Positions 23,483 through 32,279 are shown, numbered from the stretch's first letter. The stretch is 64,000 bases of DNA from Kordia algicida OT-1 (GCF_000154725.1 NZ_DS544873.1:3695339-3759338); one strand, 5' to 3'. Notes: generated from the sequence alone by a model not told the origin. A program made the numbers and translations.

Positions 23483-25354
23483 ATGTTTAATACGGAATAT
23501 GATGTAATCGTTGTTGGTGCAGGTCATGCAGGTTCAGAAGCCGCCGCCGCCGCCGCAAATATGGGAAGCAAAACTTTGCTTGTTACGATGAACTTACAAA
23601 ACATCGCGCAAATGTCTTGTAATCCCGCTATGGGAGGAATTGCTAAAGGGCAAATTGTACGTGAAATTGATGCACTTGGTGGTTATAGCGGAATAGTTAC
23701 CGATAACTCTGCGATTCAGTTCAAAATGCTCAACAAATCCAAAGGTCCTGCCATGTGGTCACCACGTGCACAAAGCGACCGAATGCGCTTTGCAGAAGAA
23801 TGGCGTTTAATGCTAGAACGAACTGAAAACCTTGATTTTTATCAAGAAATGGTGCGTGGTCTCATTATTGAAAATGAAGAAATAAAAGGTGTAAAAACGT
23901 CTTTAGGATTGGAAATAAGATCCAAAACAGTTGTCTTAACCAACGGAACTTTCTTAAACGGATTGATTCATATTGGAGATAAAAACTTCGGTGGTGGTAG
24001 AGCAGGAGAAAGAGCTGCTACAGGAATTACAGAAGAATTAGTCGAACTTGGTTTTGAATCAGGAAGAATGAAAACAGGAACGCCACCAAGAGTTGATGGA
24101 AGATCGTTAGACTATTCTAAAATGATAATTCAACCAGGTGATGAAGTTCCAGATAAATTTTCCTATCTAAAAGTAACAAAACCGTTAGAAAACCAGCGTG
24201 CGTGTCACATGACATACACGTCTCCAGAAGTGCATAACTTACTGCGAGAAGGTTTTGATAGATCGCCAATGTTCAATGGAAGAATTCAATCTATCGGACC
24301 AAGATATTGTCCTTCTATAGAAGATAAAATCAACCGTTTTGCAGATAAAGATCGTCACCAACTTTTTGTTGAACCAGAAGGTTGGAATACTGTAGAAGTT
24401 TATGTAAATGGATTCTCGACGTCGCTTCCAGAAGATGTTCAATTTAAAGCATTACGTTCGGTGGCTGGTTTTGAAAATGTAAAGTTTTTTAGACCTGGAT
24501 ATGCAATCGAATATGATTACTTTCCACCAACACAATTAAAGCATACGCTAGAAACAAAACTTGTAGAAGGATTGTTTTTTGCGGGACAAATTAACGGAAC
24601 CACAGGTTACGAAGAAGCCGCTTCACAGGGATTAATGGCAGGAATAAATGCTGCATTAAAAGTTCAGGAAAAGGAAGAATTCATCCTAAAAAGAAACGAA
24701 GCTTATATTGGAGTTTTGATTGATGACTTAATTACAAAAGGAACGGAAGAACCTTACCGAATGTTTACTTCGCGTGCAGAATACAGAACGCTACTTCGTC
24801 AAGATAATGCTGATTTTAGATTAACACCTGTTGGTCACAAACTTGGTTTGGCAAGTGACGAACGTTTGCGATCGATGGAAAAAAAGAAGACAAATTCAGA
24901 TGCGTTTATTCAATTCTTTAAAGATACCAGCGTAAAACCTGATGAGATAAATCCGGTTTTAGAAGCAAAGAACTCATCAAAAGTTAAGCAGCAAGATAAG
25001 ATGTTTAAAATCTTTGCGCGTCCAAATATCTCTATGGAAGATATGCGAAAAGTAGCTTCTGTAGAAAACTTTATTCAAGAACATGAACTTGGAAAAGATG
25101 TCTTAGAACAAACGGAAGTTCAGGTTAAATATGCAGGTTATATCAATAAAGAAAAAAGCAATGCTGATAAACTGAACAATCTAGAACGGGTTAAAATCCC
25201 AGCAGATTTTAAGTATGAAGGATTGACAAATCTTTCTATGGAAGCCAGACAAAAATTAGCTAAAATTCGTCCTGTAAATTTATCTCAAGCATCACGAATT
25301 AGTGGTGTTTCTCCAAGTGATATTAGTGTGATGTTGGTTTATTTAAATAGATAA
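23483..25354 (+). CDS. mnmG: tRNA uridine-5-carboxymethylaminomethyl modification enzyme MnmG
   Basis: A 623-residue FAD-dependent enzyme that, with MnmE, makes the 5-carboxymethylaminomethyl group on wobble U34 of several tRNAs. It has the N-terminal dinucleotide fold YDVIVVGAGHAGSEAA (GxGxxG at 12-17), the MSCNPAMGGIAKGQIVRE block, TGTPPRVDGRSLDYSK, GYEEAASQGLMAGINAAL, and the C-terminal helical domain that contacts MnmE and tRNA (LSQASRISGVSPSDI). Length is standard. Flanked by parS-type sites on both sides. In many bacteria this gene (gidA) lies near the replication origin. The tract GCCGCCGCCGCCGC near the start encodes the alanine run. Confidence 0.97.
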   Translation: MFNTEYDVIVVGAGHAGSEAAAAAANMGSKTLLVTMNLQNIAQMSCNPAMGGIAKGQIVREIDALGGYSGIVTDNSAIQFKMLNKSKGPAMWSPRAQSDRMRFAEEWRLMLERTENLDFYQEMVRGLIIENEEIKGVKTSLGLEIRSKTVVLTNGTFLNGLIHIGDKNFGGGRAGERAATGITEELVELGFESGRMKTGTPPRVDGRSLDYSKMIIQPGDEVPDKFSYLKVTKPLENQRACHMTYTSPEVHNLLREGFDRSPMFNGRIQSIGPRYCPSIEDKINRFADKDRHQLFVEPEGWNTVEVYVNGFSTSLPEDVQFKALRSVAGFENVKFFRPGYAIEYDYFPPTQLKHTLETKLVEGLFFAGQINGTTGYEEAASQGLMAGINAALKVQEKEEFILKRNEAYIGVLIDDLITKGTEEPYRMFTSRAEYRTLLRQDNADFRLTPVGHKLGLASDERLRSMEKKKTNSDAFIQFFKDTSVKPDEINPVLEAKNSSKVKQQDKMFKIFARPNISMEDMRKVASVENFIQEHELGKDVLEQTEVQVKYAGYINKEKSNADKLNNLERVKIPADFKYEGLTNLSMEARQKLAKIRPVNLSQASRISGVSPSDISVMLVYLNR

Positions 25355-25363
25355 AATTTCGAG

Positions 25364-25379
25364 TGTTCCACGTGGAACA
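25364..25379. promoter_or_regulatory. parS: parS-type ParB-binding site 2
   Basis: TGTTCCACGTGGAACA, identical to sites 1 and 3, in the 34-bp gap between mnmG and the GNAT gene. Confidence 0.88.
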
Positions 25380-25388
25380 TTTTATAAT

Positions 25389-26243
25389 ATGGAAATAAAA
25401 TCATTACAAGAAACGCCAATTCAAGAAATCTTAACGACATTGAATCTGGCGTTTTCTGATTACTTTGTTCCGATCAATTTTACCGTAGATTATGTCAATG
25501 AACGTTGGACAGCTTCTGGTGTAGATTATAAACTTTCTTTCGGTGCTTTTGATGATGGAAAATTAGTAGGTTTTATCATTCATGCAATAAATTTTTATGG
25601 AGAGACCAAAGTTGCTTATAATGCATCTACAGGAATTATTCCTTCATACAGAAGAAAAGGTTTGTTGACCAAATTGTATGAGAAAGCAATTACGGTTTTA
25701 CAAGAAAACGGAATTCAAAAAAGTACGTTGGAATGTATCACAAAAAATGAACGTGCAATTTTAGCGTACCAAAAAGTGGGTTTTAAAATTGATCGCCAAT
25801 ATCATTTATACAAATTCAATTGGAAGCAAAGAGAAATTCAATCTGAATTTAAAATTAAAGTTGACACAGATTTTTCTTTTGAGAATTTCACACAGTTACA
25901 AAACTATCTTCCTTCTATAGAAAACCAAGATCATTTTTTAGAAAAATACAAAAACAGTTTAAACGTAATTTCAGTTTTTGATAAAAATGAAATAGTCGCA
26001 TATTTGCTTTTTCACAAAATCACAAAAAGAATTCATAGGTTAGGCGTAAAAGAAAATAATTGGAATACTTTTGGTGAAATTTTATTTTCAGGATTGCCGA
26101 CAGGAAATTATAATATTATCAATATTGATTCAAGAAATAAAAATATGCATGATTTTTTTAAAAAAATGAATTTTGATAATTATATCGATCAGTTTGATAT
26201 GAGTTTTGATTTCGAATTCTCTAAATCACAAGATTCAGAATAG
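25389..26243 (+). CDS. GNAT family N-acetyltransferase
   Basis: A 284-residue protein whose first ~150 residues are a GNAT fold: LVGFIIHAINFYG (beta 4), STGIIPSYRRKGLLTKLYEKAI (motif A, acetyl-CoA pyrophosphate loop Y-R-R-K-G-L) and LECITKNERAILAYQKVGFK (motif B). The second half (about 155-284) is a second, weaker GNAT-like unit with LGVKENNWNTFGEIL and MHDFFKKMNFDNYI, so the protein may be a tandem or pseudo-tandem acetyltransferase. The substrate is unknown. It lies in the mnmG run between two parS-type sites. Confidence 0.82.
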   Translation: MEIKSLQETPIQEILTTLNLAFSDYFVPINFTVDYVNERWTASGVDYKLSFGAFDDGKLVGFIIHAINFYGETKVAYNASTGIIPSYRRKGLLTKLYEKAITVLQENGIQKSTLECITKNERAILAYQKVGFKIDRQYHLYKFNWKQREIQSEFKIKVDTDFSFENFTQLQNYLPSIENQDHFLEKYKNSLNVISVFDKNEIVAYLLFHKITKRIHRLGVKENNWNTFGEILFSGLPTGNYNIINIDSRNKNMHDFFKKMNFDNYIDQFDMSFDFEFSKSQDSE

Positions 26244-26283
26244 TTGAGTAAAATCTTCAATTTTAAAAAAGAAAAAAACGTAT

Positions 26284-26299
26284 TGTTCCACGTGGAACA
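26284..26299. promoter_or_regulatory. parS: parS-type ParB-binding site 3
   Basis: TGTTCCACGTGGAACA, third identical copy, in the 86-bp gap between the GNAT gene and the methyltransferase gene. Confidence 0.88.
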
Positions 26300-26329
26300 T
26301 TTTAATAAAAATAGAAAGCAAATATAAAA

Positions 26330-27175
26330 ATGGAGAACATTACGGTAAAAGATCATTCCGTTTCTGGTGAAAAATTCCAATTGGTTTTTGATGAAGTTTT
26401 AGAAATGTACAAAACCGAACCGCAACCAAGTTTGGATAAACTCGCTTCCTATTACGAAAGTGAAGATTATATTTCGCATACAGATGCCAAAAGAAATCTC
26501 TTTGAAAAAATATACCATTGGGTTCGCATATACATGCTTTCTAAAAAAATGTCTTTTGTAGACATGAATACAAAAAGTGACGGAAAAAAAGTGTTGGACA
26601 TTGGTTGTGGAACTGGAGACTTTTTAGCAATGGCTCAAAAATACAAATGGGAGATTGCCGGAGTTGAACCTGATGCTCAAGCACGAAAAATTGCTTCCGA
26701 AAAAACCAATACTGAAATTCATAATAATGATTGGCTTTCTACACTTGAAGACGATTCTTTTGATGCCGTTACCATGTGGCATGTTTTAGAACATGTTCCA
26801 AACTTAGAGGAACAAATAGCGGAATTGAAAAGAATTGTAAAACCCAACGGAACTATTTTTATTGCTGTACCAAACTTCAACTCTCATGATGCAAAACATT
26901 ACAAAGAATTTTGGGCAGCTTATGATGTACCAAGACACTTATGGCATTTCTCTCAAAAAGCAATAAAAGTACTTTTTGAAAAGCAACAAATGAAAGTAGT
27001 AAAAATCTTACCAATGAAATTTGATGCTTATTATGTGAGTTTGCTTTCAGAAAAACACAAAACAGGAAAGATGAATCCGCTAAAAGCATTTTATAGAGGA
27101 TTTGTATCCAATTTTAAAGCAATTACAAGTTCAGAGTATTCTTCATTGATTTACATTATAAAAAATGAAAAATAA
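26330..27175 (+). CDS. Class I SAM-dependent methyltransferase
   Basis: A 281-residue methyltransferase. Motif I is VLDIGCGTGDFL near residues 89-100, followed by the acidic strand end IAGVEPDAQA (motif II), FDAVTMWHVLEHVPNLEEQ (motif post-II with the HVLEHV signature) and LKRIVKPNGTIFIAVPN. The ~80-residue N-terminal extension (KLASYYESEDYISHTDAKRN) is the type seen in methyltransferases of small molecules, lipids or sugars. The substrate is unknown. Its position after mnmG/GNAT and before the OmpH-like gene is an arrangement I associate with Flavobacteria, but that is from memory. Confidence 0.88.
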   Translation: MENITVKDHSVSGEKFQLVFDEVLEMYKTEPQPSLDKLASYYESEDYISHTDAKRNLFEKIYHWVRIYMLSKKMSFVDMNTKSDGKKVLDIGCGTGDFLAMAQKYKWEIAGVEPDAQARKIASEKTNTEIHNNDWLSTLEDDSFDAVTMWHVLEHVPNLEEQIAELKRIVKPNGTIFIAVPNFNSHDAKHYKEFWAAYDVPRHLWHFSQKAIKVLFEKQQMKVVKILPMKFDAYYVSLLSEKHKTGKMNPLKAFYRGFVSNFKAITSSEYSSLIYIIKNEK

Positions 27176-27362
27176 TGCATTTTAAGCCGTTTTAAGCACG
27201 ATTTTCCACTCAAACCATATATTGTATAGTAATTTTTTAAAAATGATCTAAAAGACGCCATTAATAAATCATTTTTTAATTGATAAAAATTATAGTTAAA
27301 ATAGAAATTATCAATTTTAATTATAATATGATTTTTTCAGAAAAATCAGTCAATTATCACGA

Positions 27363-27392
27363 TTTGTTATGTAAACTTTATTTCTATTTTTG
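27363..27392 (+). promoter_or_regulatory. Bacteroidota-type promoter of the OmpH-like gene
   Basis: TTTG (27363-27366), 18 bp spacer, TATTTTTG (27385-27392): a good fit to the TTTG / TAnnTTTG consensus. The start codon is 92 bp downstream of the -7 box, leaving a moderate 5' leader. The rest of the 309-bp gap 27176-27484 is AT-rich with no gene and no convincing DnaA-box cluster. Confidence 0.65.
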
Positions 27393-27484
27393 CGGCAACA
27401 AAAAATACAAGAGAAAACATGTTATAAAATATTGATATGTCAATTCTCAAAAACAAATAAGAAAAACAATAAAAAATCATACAC

Positions 27485-28009
27485 ATGAAAAAATTAATCG
27501 TTTTAGCTGTTGCAGCTTTAGGATTGTATTCTTGTCAGCAACCTGCAAAAATTGGATTTGTAGACAACACAGAATTGGTCAATGAATACCAAGAGAAAAA
27601 AGATTTGGAAGAATTGATGAAAGGTAAAATTGAAAAGTTTCAAAAAAAGAATGACAGTATCGGACGCTCTTTTCAAATGGAAGTCAAAGATGCGCAAATC
27701 AAAGCGGCAAAAATGAGCAAGGCAAAACAAGATGCTTTGATGACACAATTGCAACAAAAACAAGGAATGTTGCAACAACAATATCAATTAGAAGAAAAAG
27801 CAATTTCTAGTGAAAGTCAAACTTTGAATGATTCATTACTAAGCACCGTGAAAAAATTCGTAGAAGACTACGGAAAGAAAAATGGGTACGATTACATTCT
27901 TGGGAAAAACGAATATGTAGGAACTGTTTATTATGGAAAAGAAGAAAACGATATCACTAAAGAAATTTTAGAGCTATTGAATAAAGAATACGCTGCTAAA
28001 AAGAAGTAA
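27485..28009 (+). CDS. OmpH/Skp-family lipoprotein
   Basis: A 174-residue protein with a lipoprotein signal (MKKLIVLAVAALGLYSC, lipobox LYSC, Cys17). It then has the OmpH/Skp layout: a strand KIGFVDNTELVNEY, a long charged coiled-coil hairpin (about 35-120, rich in K, Q, E) and a closing strand region YDYILGKNEYVGTVYYGKE. Skp-type proteins are trimeric periplasmic chaperones for outer-membrane proteins; here the lipid anchor would tether the chaperone to a membrane. Length fits. A clear promoter lies upstream and a hairpin downstream. Confidence 0.88.
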   Translation: MKKLIVLAVAALGLYSCQQPAKIGFVDNTELVNEYQEKKDLEELMKGKIEKFQKKNDSIGRSFQMEVKDAQIKAAKMSKAKQDALMTQLQQKQGMLQQQYQLEEKAISSESQTLNDSLLSTVKKFVEDYGKKNGYDYILGKNEYVGTVYYGKEENDITKEILELLNKEYAAKKK

Positions 28010-28038
28010 TTTCAAAATAACATACAAAACTCACAAAA

Positions 28039-28067
28039 AAGGCTTTCGAAAGAAGGTCTTTTTTTGT
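28039..28067 (+). terminator. Intrinsic terminator
   Basis: AAGGCTTTC-GAAA-GAAGGTCTT (two G-U pairs, GNRA-type loop) followed by a T-run; 30 bp after the OmpH-like gene. Confidence 0.75.
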
Positions 28068-28119
28068 TTTTTGCTTAAAAAGTCAAATAAGCTGAAAATT
28101 AAAAAATACATCCGAGTAA

Positions 28120-28181
28120 GCAACACCCAACACCCCAAACCCAATACCTAACACCCAATACCCAAAACCCACCAACCCAAC
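28120..28181. repeat. C/A-only low-complexity tract
   Basis: About 62 bp built of CAACACCC, CCCAAT and ACCCAA variants, nearly free of G, with a strong strand asymmetry. It lies in the 320-bp gap between the OmpH-like gene and the TonB receptor; apart from the terminator and this tract I see nothing else there. Confidence 0.7.
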
Positions 28182-28329
28182 TTATAATACTTTGTTAAAA
28201 AATCCTCAAAAAAAGAAAGCTCCGCCGTAAGAAGTTTATTTTTACATACAAATTATCACTAATCATGCAACCTTTTACTTTCCTAACTGTCAATAGCTGT
28301 ATACTATCAATTAGAAAACCTCACAAACA

Positions 28330-30708
28330 ATGAAAAACAGTGTTATCTGGATTTGTCTTTTAATGAGCACATTTCTCTTTGCGCAAGAAAAATTTAGCGT
28401 AAGCGGAACCGTAAAAGACAAAAAAAATGGTGAAACCTTGCTTGGCGCAACTGTATATCTCAAAGGAACAACTATTGGAGCAGTCACCAATGAATATGGT
28501 TTCTATTCCTTAACAGCTCCATCAGGAACGTACACACTTGTCATTTCCTTTCTCGGCTATCAAGACATTACTAAGGAAATTACGCTTACTGTAGACCAAA
28601 CGGTAAATTTTGAAATCGAAGAAGCTTCAACCTCACTAGAAACGGTTGTCATCGAAGCAGAAGAATCAGAACGTGTAAGCATCCGAAAACCGCAAATGAG
28701 TGTCTCCAAACTCAATGCAGAAACCATCAAACAAATGCCCGTAGTTTTGGGAGAAGTTGACGTTATCAAATCCATTCAAATGTTGCCAGGAGTTACCAAT
28801 AGTGGAGAAGGAAGTGCCGGATTTAACGTTCGTGGTGGTGCTGCCGATCAAAATTTAGTATTACTCGACGAAGCAATTATATACAATACTTCACACTTTT
28901 TTGGTTTTTTCTCAGTCTTTAATGCAGATGCTATCAAAGATATCAAACTCTACAAAGGAGACATTCCTGCAAAATTTGGAGGACGAATTTCTTCGGTATT
29001 AGACGTACGTCAAAAAGATGGAAACAGTAAAAACTTGGAAGTAAATGGTGGTGTCGGAATCATTTCAAGTCGTTTGGCGGTAGAAGGTCCGATGTTTAAC
29101 AAAAAAGGCTCATTCTTGGTTGCAGGAAGAACCTCGTATGCACACTTATTTCTTCCGCTAATAGAAGAACTAAAAGACGATAAAATCTCGTTTTACGATC
29201 TCAATCTAAAAACCAACTACGAAATCAACGAAAACAACCGAATCTATCTTTCAGGATATTTTGGGAGAGATATTTTCGACATTTCTCAATTTGTCAAAAA
29301 CCGTTACGGAAATGCTTCGGCAAACTTACGTTGGAATCATGTATTCAATGAAAAACTATTCTCAAACCTATCGTTAATTTACAGTAAATACGATTACAGA
29401 CTCGTTTTAGACTTTATTCAATTAGATTGGGTTTCTGACATCAAAAACTTCAACCTAAAATACGACTTACGTTATTATGCCAATGACAAAATAAAACTAG
29501 ACTTTGGAGTCAGCGGAATTACGTATGATTTCAATCCTGGAGAAGTAAAACCTACCGATCCAAGTTCGCCAATAAACTTCCGAAAACTCGATCAAAAAAG
29601 AGCCTTTGAAGCTGCGGCGTACATCAGTGCAGAACATCAACTTACGGACAAACTCACAGCACAATATGGTTTACGATTCAGTACATTTTCTCGCTTAGGC
29701 GGACAAGAATTGTCTGATTATGCCAACGATCAACCTGTAGTTTACAATGAAGAAATTGGCATCTATGAAGAAGGTGAAGAAATTGGCACAACCAACTACG
29801 GGAAAAGTGAAAGTATCAAAACCTTTGCAAATGTTGAGCCAAGACTTGGACTATCGTATCAACTCAATGACAAATCATCTGTAAAAGCAAGTTACACGCG
29901 TTCGGTACAATACGTTCACTTACTTTCTAACACGGTTTCAGTAACACCATTAGATGTTTGGGCGCCAAGCGGACGTTACATTCAGCCACAAAAATCCAAT
30001 CAATATGCCGTTGGGTATTACAGAAACTTCAATGACAAAAAATACTCGCTAGAAGTAGAAACCTACTATAAAAATGTAGACAATCGTATTGATTACATTG
30101 ATGGTTCTGACTTAATCGGGACAAATAACATTGAAACTGAAATCCTAAACGGAGAAGCCAGAGCGTACGGTTTGGAAATTCTATTTCGTAAAAACAAAGG
30201 AAAGCTCAAAGGTTGGTTGGCCTATACCTTATCAAAATCTGAACAAAGAGCACCTGGCGGAAATGCTGGTGGACCAGGAATTAATAGAGGAAATTGGTAC
30301 AACACACCATTTGACAGAACACACGATATTTCGATCACAGGAAGTTATGACTTTAGTGAAAAATGGAAATTCAGTGCCAACTTTGCCTATCAAACTGGTC
30401 GTCCTGTAACCTATCCAAACGGACAATACGAATATGAAGGACTATCCATTGCAAGTTACGATGCTCGAAACGCCAATCGTTTGCCAGCATATCACCGACT
30501 AGATTTATCAGCAACATATACGCCGACGAAAAATAAAAACAGGCGTTGGCAAGGCGAATGGGTTTTTGGTCTCTATAACGCTTACGCGAGAAGAAACGCT
30601 GCTTCCATCTCATTTACACAAGACTTTGATACTGGAATCAACGAAGCTCGTAGACTTTCGGTTTTTGGAAGTGTCATTCCATCCATAACGTATAATTTTA
30701 AATTCTAA
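28330..30708 (+). CDS. TonB-dependent receptor (DUF4249-linked type)
   Basis: A 792-residue outer-membrane receptor. The signal peptide (MKNSVIWICLLMSTFLFAQ) is followed by a CarboxypepD-reg-like beta-sandwich (about 22-105, FSVSGTVKDKKNGETLLGATV ... ISFLGYQDI). Next comes a plug domain (about 130-235) with DVIKSIQMLPGVTNSGEGSAGFNVRGG and GDIPAKFGGRISSVLDV, and then a 22-strand barrel ending VIPSITYNFKF. Such receptors import large or scarce ligands with energy from TonB-ExbBD. No SusD partner is present; instead a DUF4249 lipoprotein follows after 4 bp, a standard pairing in Bacteroidota. The ligand is unknown. Confidence 0.92.
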   Translation: MKNSVIWICLLMSTFLFAQEKFSVSGTVKDKKNGETLLGATVYLKGTTIGAVTNEYGFYSLTAPSGTYTLVISFLGYQDITKEITLTVDQTVNFEIEEASTSLETVVIEAEESERVSIRKPQMSVSKLNAETIKQMPVVLGEVDVIKSIQMLPGVTNSGEGSAGFNVRGGAADQNLVLLDEAIIYNTSHFFGFFSVFNADAIKDIKLYKGDIPAKFGGRISSVLDVRQKDGNSKNLEVNGGVGIISSRLAVEGPMFNKKGSFLVAGRTSYAHLFLPLIEELKDDKISFYDLNLKTNYEINENNRIYLSGYFGRDIFDISQFVKNRYGNASANLRWNHVFNEKLFSNLSLIYSKYDYRLVLDFIQLDWVSDIKNFNLKYDLRYYANDKIKLDFGVSGITYDFNPGEVKPTDPSSPINFRKLDQKRAFEAAAYISAEHQLTDKLTAQYGLRFSTFSRLGGQELSDYANDQPVVYNEEIGIYEEGEEIGTTNYGKSESIKTFANVEPRLGLSYQLNDKSSVKASYTRSVQYVHLLSNTVSVTPLDVWAPSGRYIQPQKSNQYAVGYYRNFNDKKYSLEVETYYKNVDNRIDYIDGSDLIGTNNIETEILNGEARAYGLEILFRKNKGKLKGWLAYTLSKSEQRAPGGNAGGPGINRGNWYNTPFDRTHDISITGSYDFSEKWKFSANFAYQTGRPVTYPNGQYEYEGLSIASYDARNANRLPAYHRLDLSATYTPTKNKNRRWQGEWVFGLYNAYARRNAASISFTQDFDTGINEARRLSVFGSVIPSITYNFKF

Positions 30709-30712
30709 GATC

Positions 30713-31561
30713 ATGACAAAAAATATAAAATTCACGGTTTTTTTAGCACTAATTATCACGTTTATTTCCTGCGATGATAAAATTGATGTAGATGTTCCTG
30801 AAGCACCGCCACGTTTGGTGATTGAAGCTTCTCTCGATTGGAAAAAAGGAACAGCGGGAAACAACCAAACCATAAAACTAAGCACATCGACACCGTTTTT
30901 TGATACTACCACAAATACAAGTGTTATTGGCGCTTCTGTACGAGTGACGAACAACAACTCGAATGCAGTTTACAATTTTGTCGATCAAAATGACGGAAAC
31001 TACACAATTACCAACTTTGTTCCTGTTTTAAACGATTCCTACACCTTAGAAGTCATTTACAACGGAGAAACATATACAGCAACGGAAAACTTAATTCCTG
31101 TGACGCCAATTATGAATCCTACGCAATCTCTTGAAGGCGGATTTGACGATGAAGTACTAGACGTAACCATCTTTTTTGACGATCCTGCCGACGAAGAAAA
31201 TTTCTATATGGTTCGAATAAAAGAAGACACAGATTTATTTGCGGAATTAGAAACGCAATCCGACGAATTTACCAATGGAAACGTACAAGAAGAATTCTTT
31301 GAAAAAGAACGTGATGATGAAGATCCTGAAGCAGAATACAATCCTGGAGACACGGTAAACATTAGACTCTTTGGAATCTCAGAACGTTATTACAACTTCA
31401 TTTCATTATTGATAGAACAATATGACTCTGGCGGTGATCCATTTTCAGTAACTCCAGCAGAAATCAGAGGAAACTGCGTCAATCAAACCAATGAAGCCAA
31501 CTATGCTTTCGGTTATTTTAGAGTCACAGAATTTGATGAAATAGATTTTACCTTTCAATAG
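30713..31561 (+). CDS. DUF4249 surface lipoprotein
   Basis: A 282-residue lipoprotein (MTKNIKFTVFLALIITFISC, lipobox FISC, Cys20). The family opening (VPEAPPRLVIEASLDW, LSTSTPFFDTTTN, VIGASVRVTNNN, YTATENLIPVTPI) is characteristic of DUF4249, which accompanies TonB receptors and probably acts like SusD as a ligand-handling lid or accessory. It begins 4 bp after the receptor stop, so the two form one operon. The last 27 codons, including the stop, are duplicated 687 bp downstream with only synonymous changes, and a minus-strand membrane gene lies between the two copies. The product appears intact. Confidence 0.9.
   Translation: MTKNIKFTVFLALIITFISCDDKIDVDVPEAPPRLVIEASLDWKKGTAGNNQTIKLSTSTPFFDTTTNTSVIGASVRVTNNNSNAVYNFVDQNDGNYTITNFVPVLNDSYTLEVIYNGETYTATENLIPVTPIMNPTQSLEGGFDDEVLDVTIFFDDPADEENFYMVRIKEDTDLFAELETQSDEFTNGNVQEEFFEKERDDEDPEAEYNPGDTVNIRLFGISERYYNFISLLIEQYDSGGDPFSVTPAEIRGNCVNQTNEANYAFGYFRVTEFDEIDFTFQ
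31481..31561 (+). repeat. 81-bp direct repeat, left copy (end of DUF4249 gene)
   Basis: The last 27 codons of the DUF4249 gene. The matching copy at 32168-32248 differs at only five positions, all synonymous (Asn, Gly, Val, Thr and the stop codon TAG versus TAA). Confidence 0.92.
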
Positions 31562-32081
31562 AAATTATAAATATCATGAAAATATATTGAGAGATATATG
31601 CAATAAACCAAGACATAAAAATTCCTAAGCATCCTATTTTTTCTTCCTTCACTTCTTCTCTATATCGAGTTATGAAAGAAGTTAGAATAATAGAGAAAAA
31701 AATTGTCCCTATAATTAGAGTCATATAAAAGTTTTGATTGAGAGGATACTGATGTAAATCGGAATTTGTTTTATCTGGAAAAAATAAAACCTTGTAATTA
31801 TTTAGTCTTATCCAAGAAATAAATATTGTAAGAAATATATATGTATAACAGCCAATTCCTTTACTTTTTTTGAAAATAATGTATAATATGAAACCATAAC
31901 TAAAGGCAATAACGAACTCTACTATAACCATTAAGACTACTTTAGAAAAAATAGAATCTATATGAATTTTAGGTAATAGGTGGTTTACCCCATCTATTTC
32001 AATTAAACCAATTAACTTCATAATAAAAACTGTAATAGTTATTATAGACGCAATTATTGGTAATATTTTGAGATACTTCAT
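31548..32081 (-). CDS. Small integral-membrane protein inside an insertion
   Basis: A 177-residue protein I do not recognise. It has about five hydrophobic segments (about 5-27, 45-70, 78-95, 118-140 and 153-173), short loops and a charged RYREEVKEEK hinge near residue 140. Codon use is more AT-rich than that of its neighbours. The gene lies wholly within the stretch between two copies of the DUF4249 gene tail, converging with that gene and overlapping its last 14 bp; its stop codon is formed by the tail sequence. It may be a recently gained cargo gene. Similar small membrane proteins occur as uncharacterised accessory genes; no function can be given. Confidence 0.6.
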   Translation of the reverse strand: MKYLKILPIIASIITITVFIMKLIGLIEIDGVNHLLPKIHIDSIFSKVVLMVIVEFVIAFSYGFILYIIFKKSKGIGCYTYIFLTIFISWIRLNNYKVLFFPDKTNSDLHQYPLNQNFYMTLIIGTIFFSIILTSFITRYREEVKEEKIGCLGIFMSWFIAYISQYIFMIFIISIER

Positions 32082-32167
32082 ATTATAAATCTTTCAAATT
32101 CTGTTAGTAAGTTATATTTTAAAAATAAGAATTTATTTACTTTTTAAAAATTTATAATAATTAGTTA

Positions 32168-32248
32168 AATCAAACCAACGAAGCCAACTATGCTTTCGGC
32201 TATTTTAGAGTGACAGAATTTGATGAAATAGATTTTACATTTCAATAA
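32168..32248 (+). pseudogene. Detached second copy of the DUF4249 gene tail
   Basis: In-frame remnant encoding the same 26 residues as the end of the DUF4249 protein (NQTNEANYAFGYF, then RVTEFDEIDFTFQ) plus a TAA stop. It has no start and no upstream gene body. The terminator expected behind the DUF4249 gene lies just after this copy, so this copy is probably the original locus end. The rest of 32082-32449 holds only AT-rich sequence, this remnant and the terminator. Confidence 0.85.
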
Positions 32249-32279
32249 AGTATAGAAATCAAACATTTATTCAGAAAAA

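Noticed and set aside
27176-27484. Replication origin next to the parS cluster
   Set aside because: The gap is AT-rich but no cluster of DnaA boxes (TTATCCACA-like) is visible; only single near-matches such as TTTTCCACT.
28120-28181. CRISPR array or telomere-like repeat
   Set aside because: Units are 6-9 bp, irregular and without spacers of constant length; no cas genes nearby.
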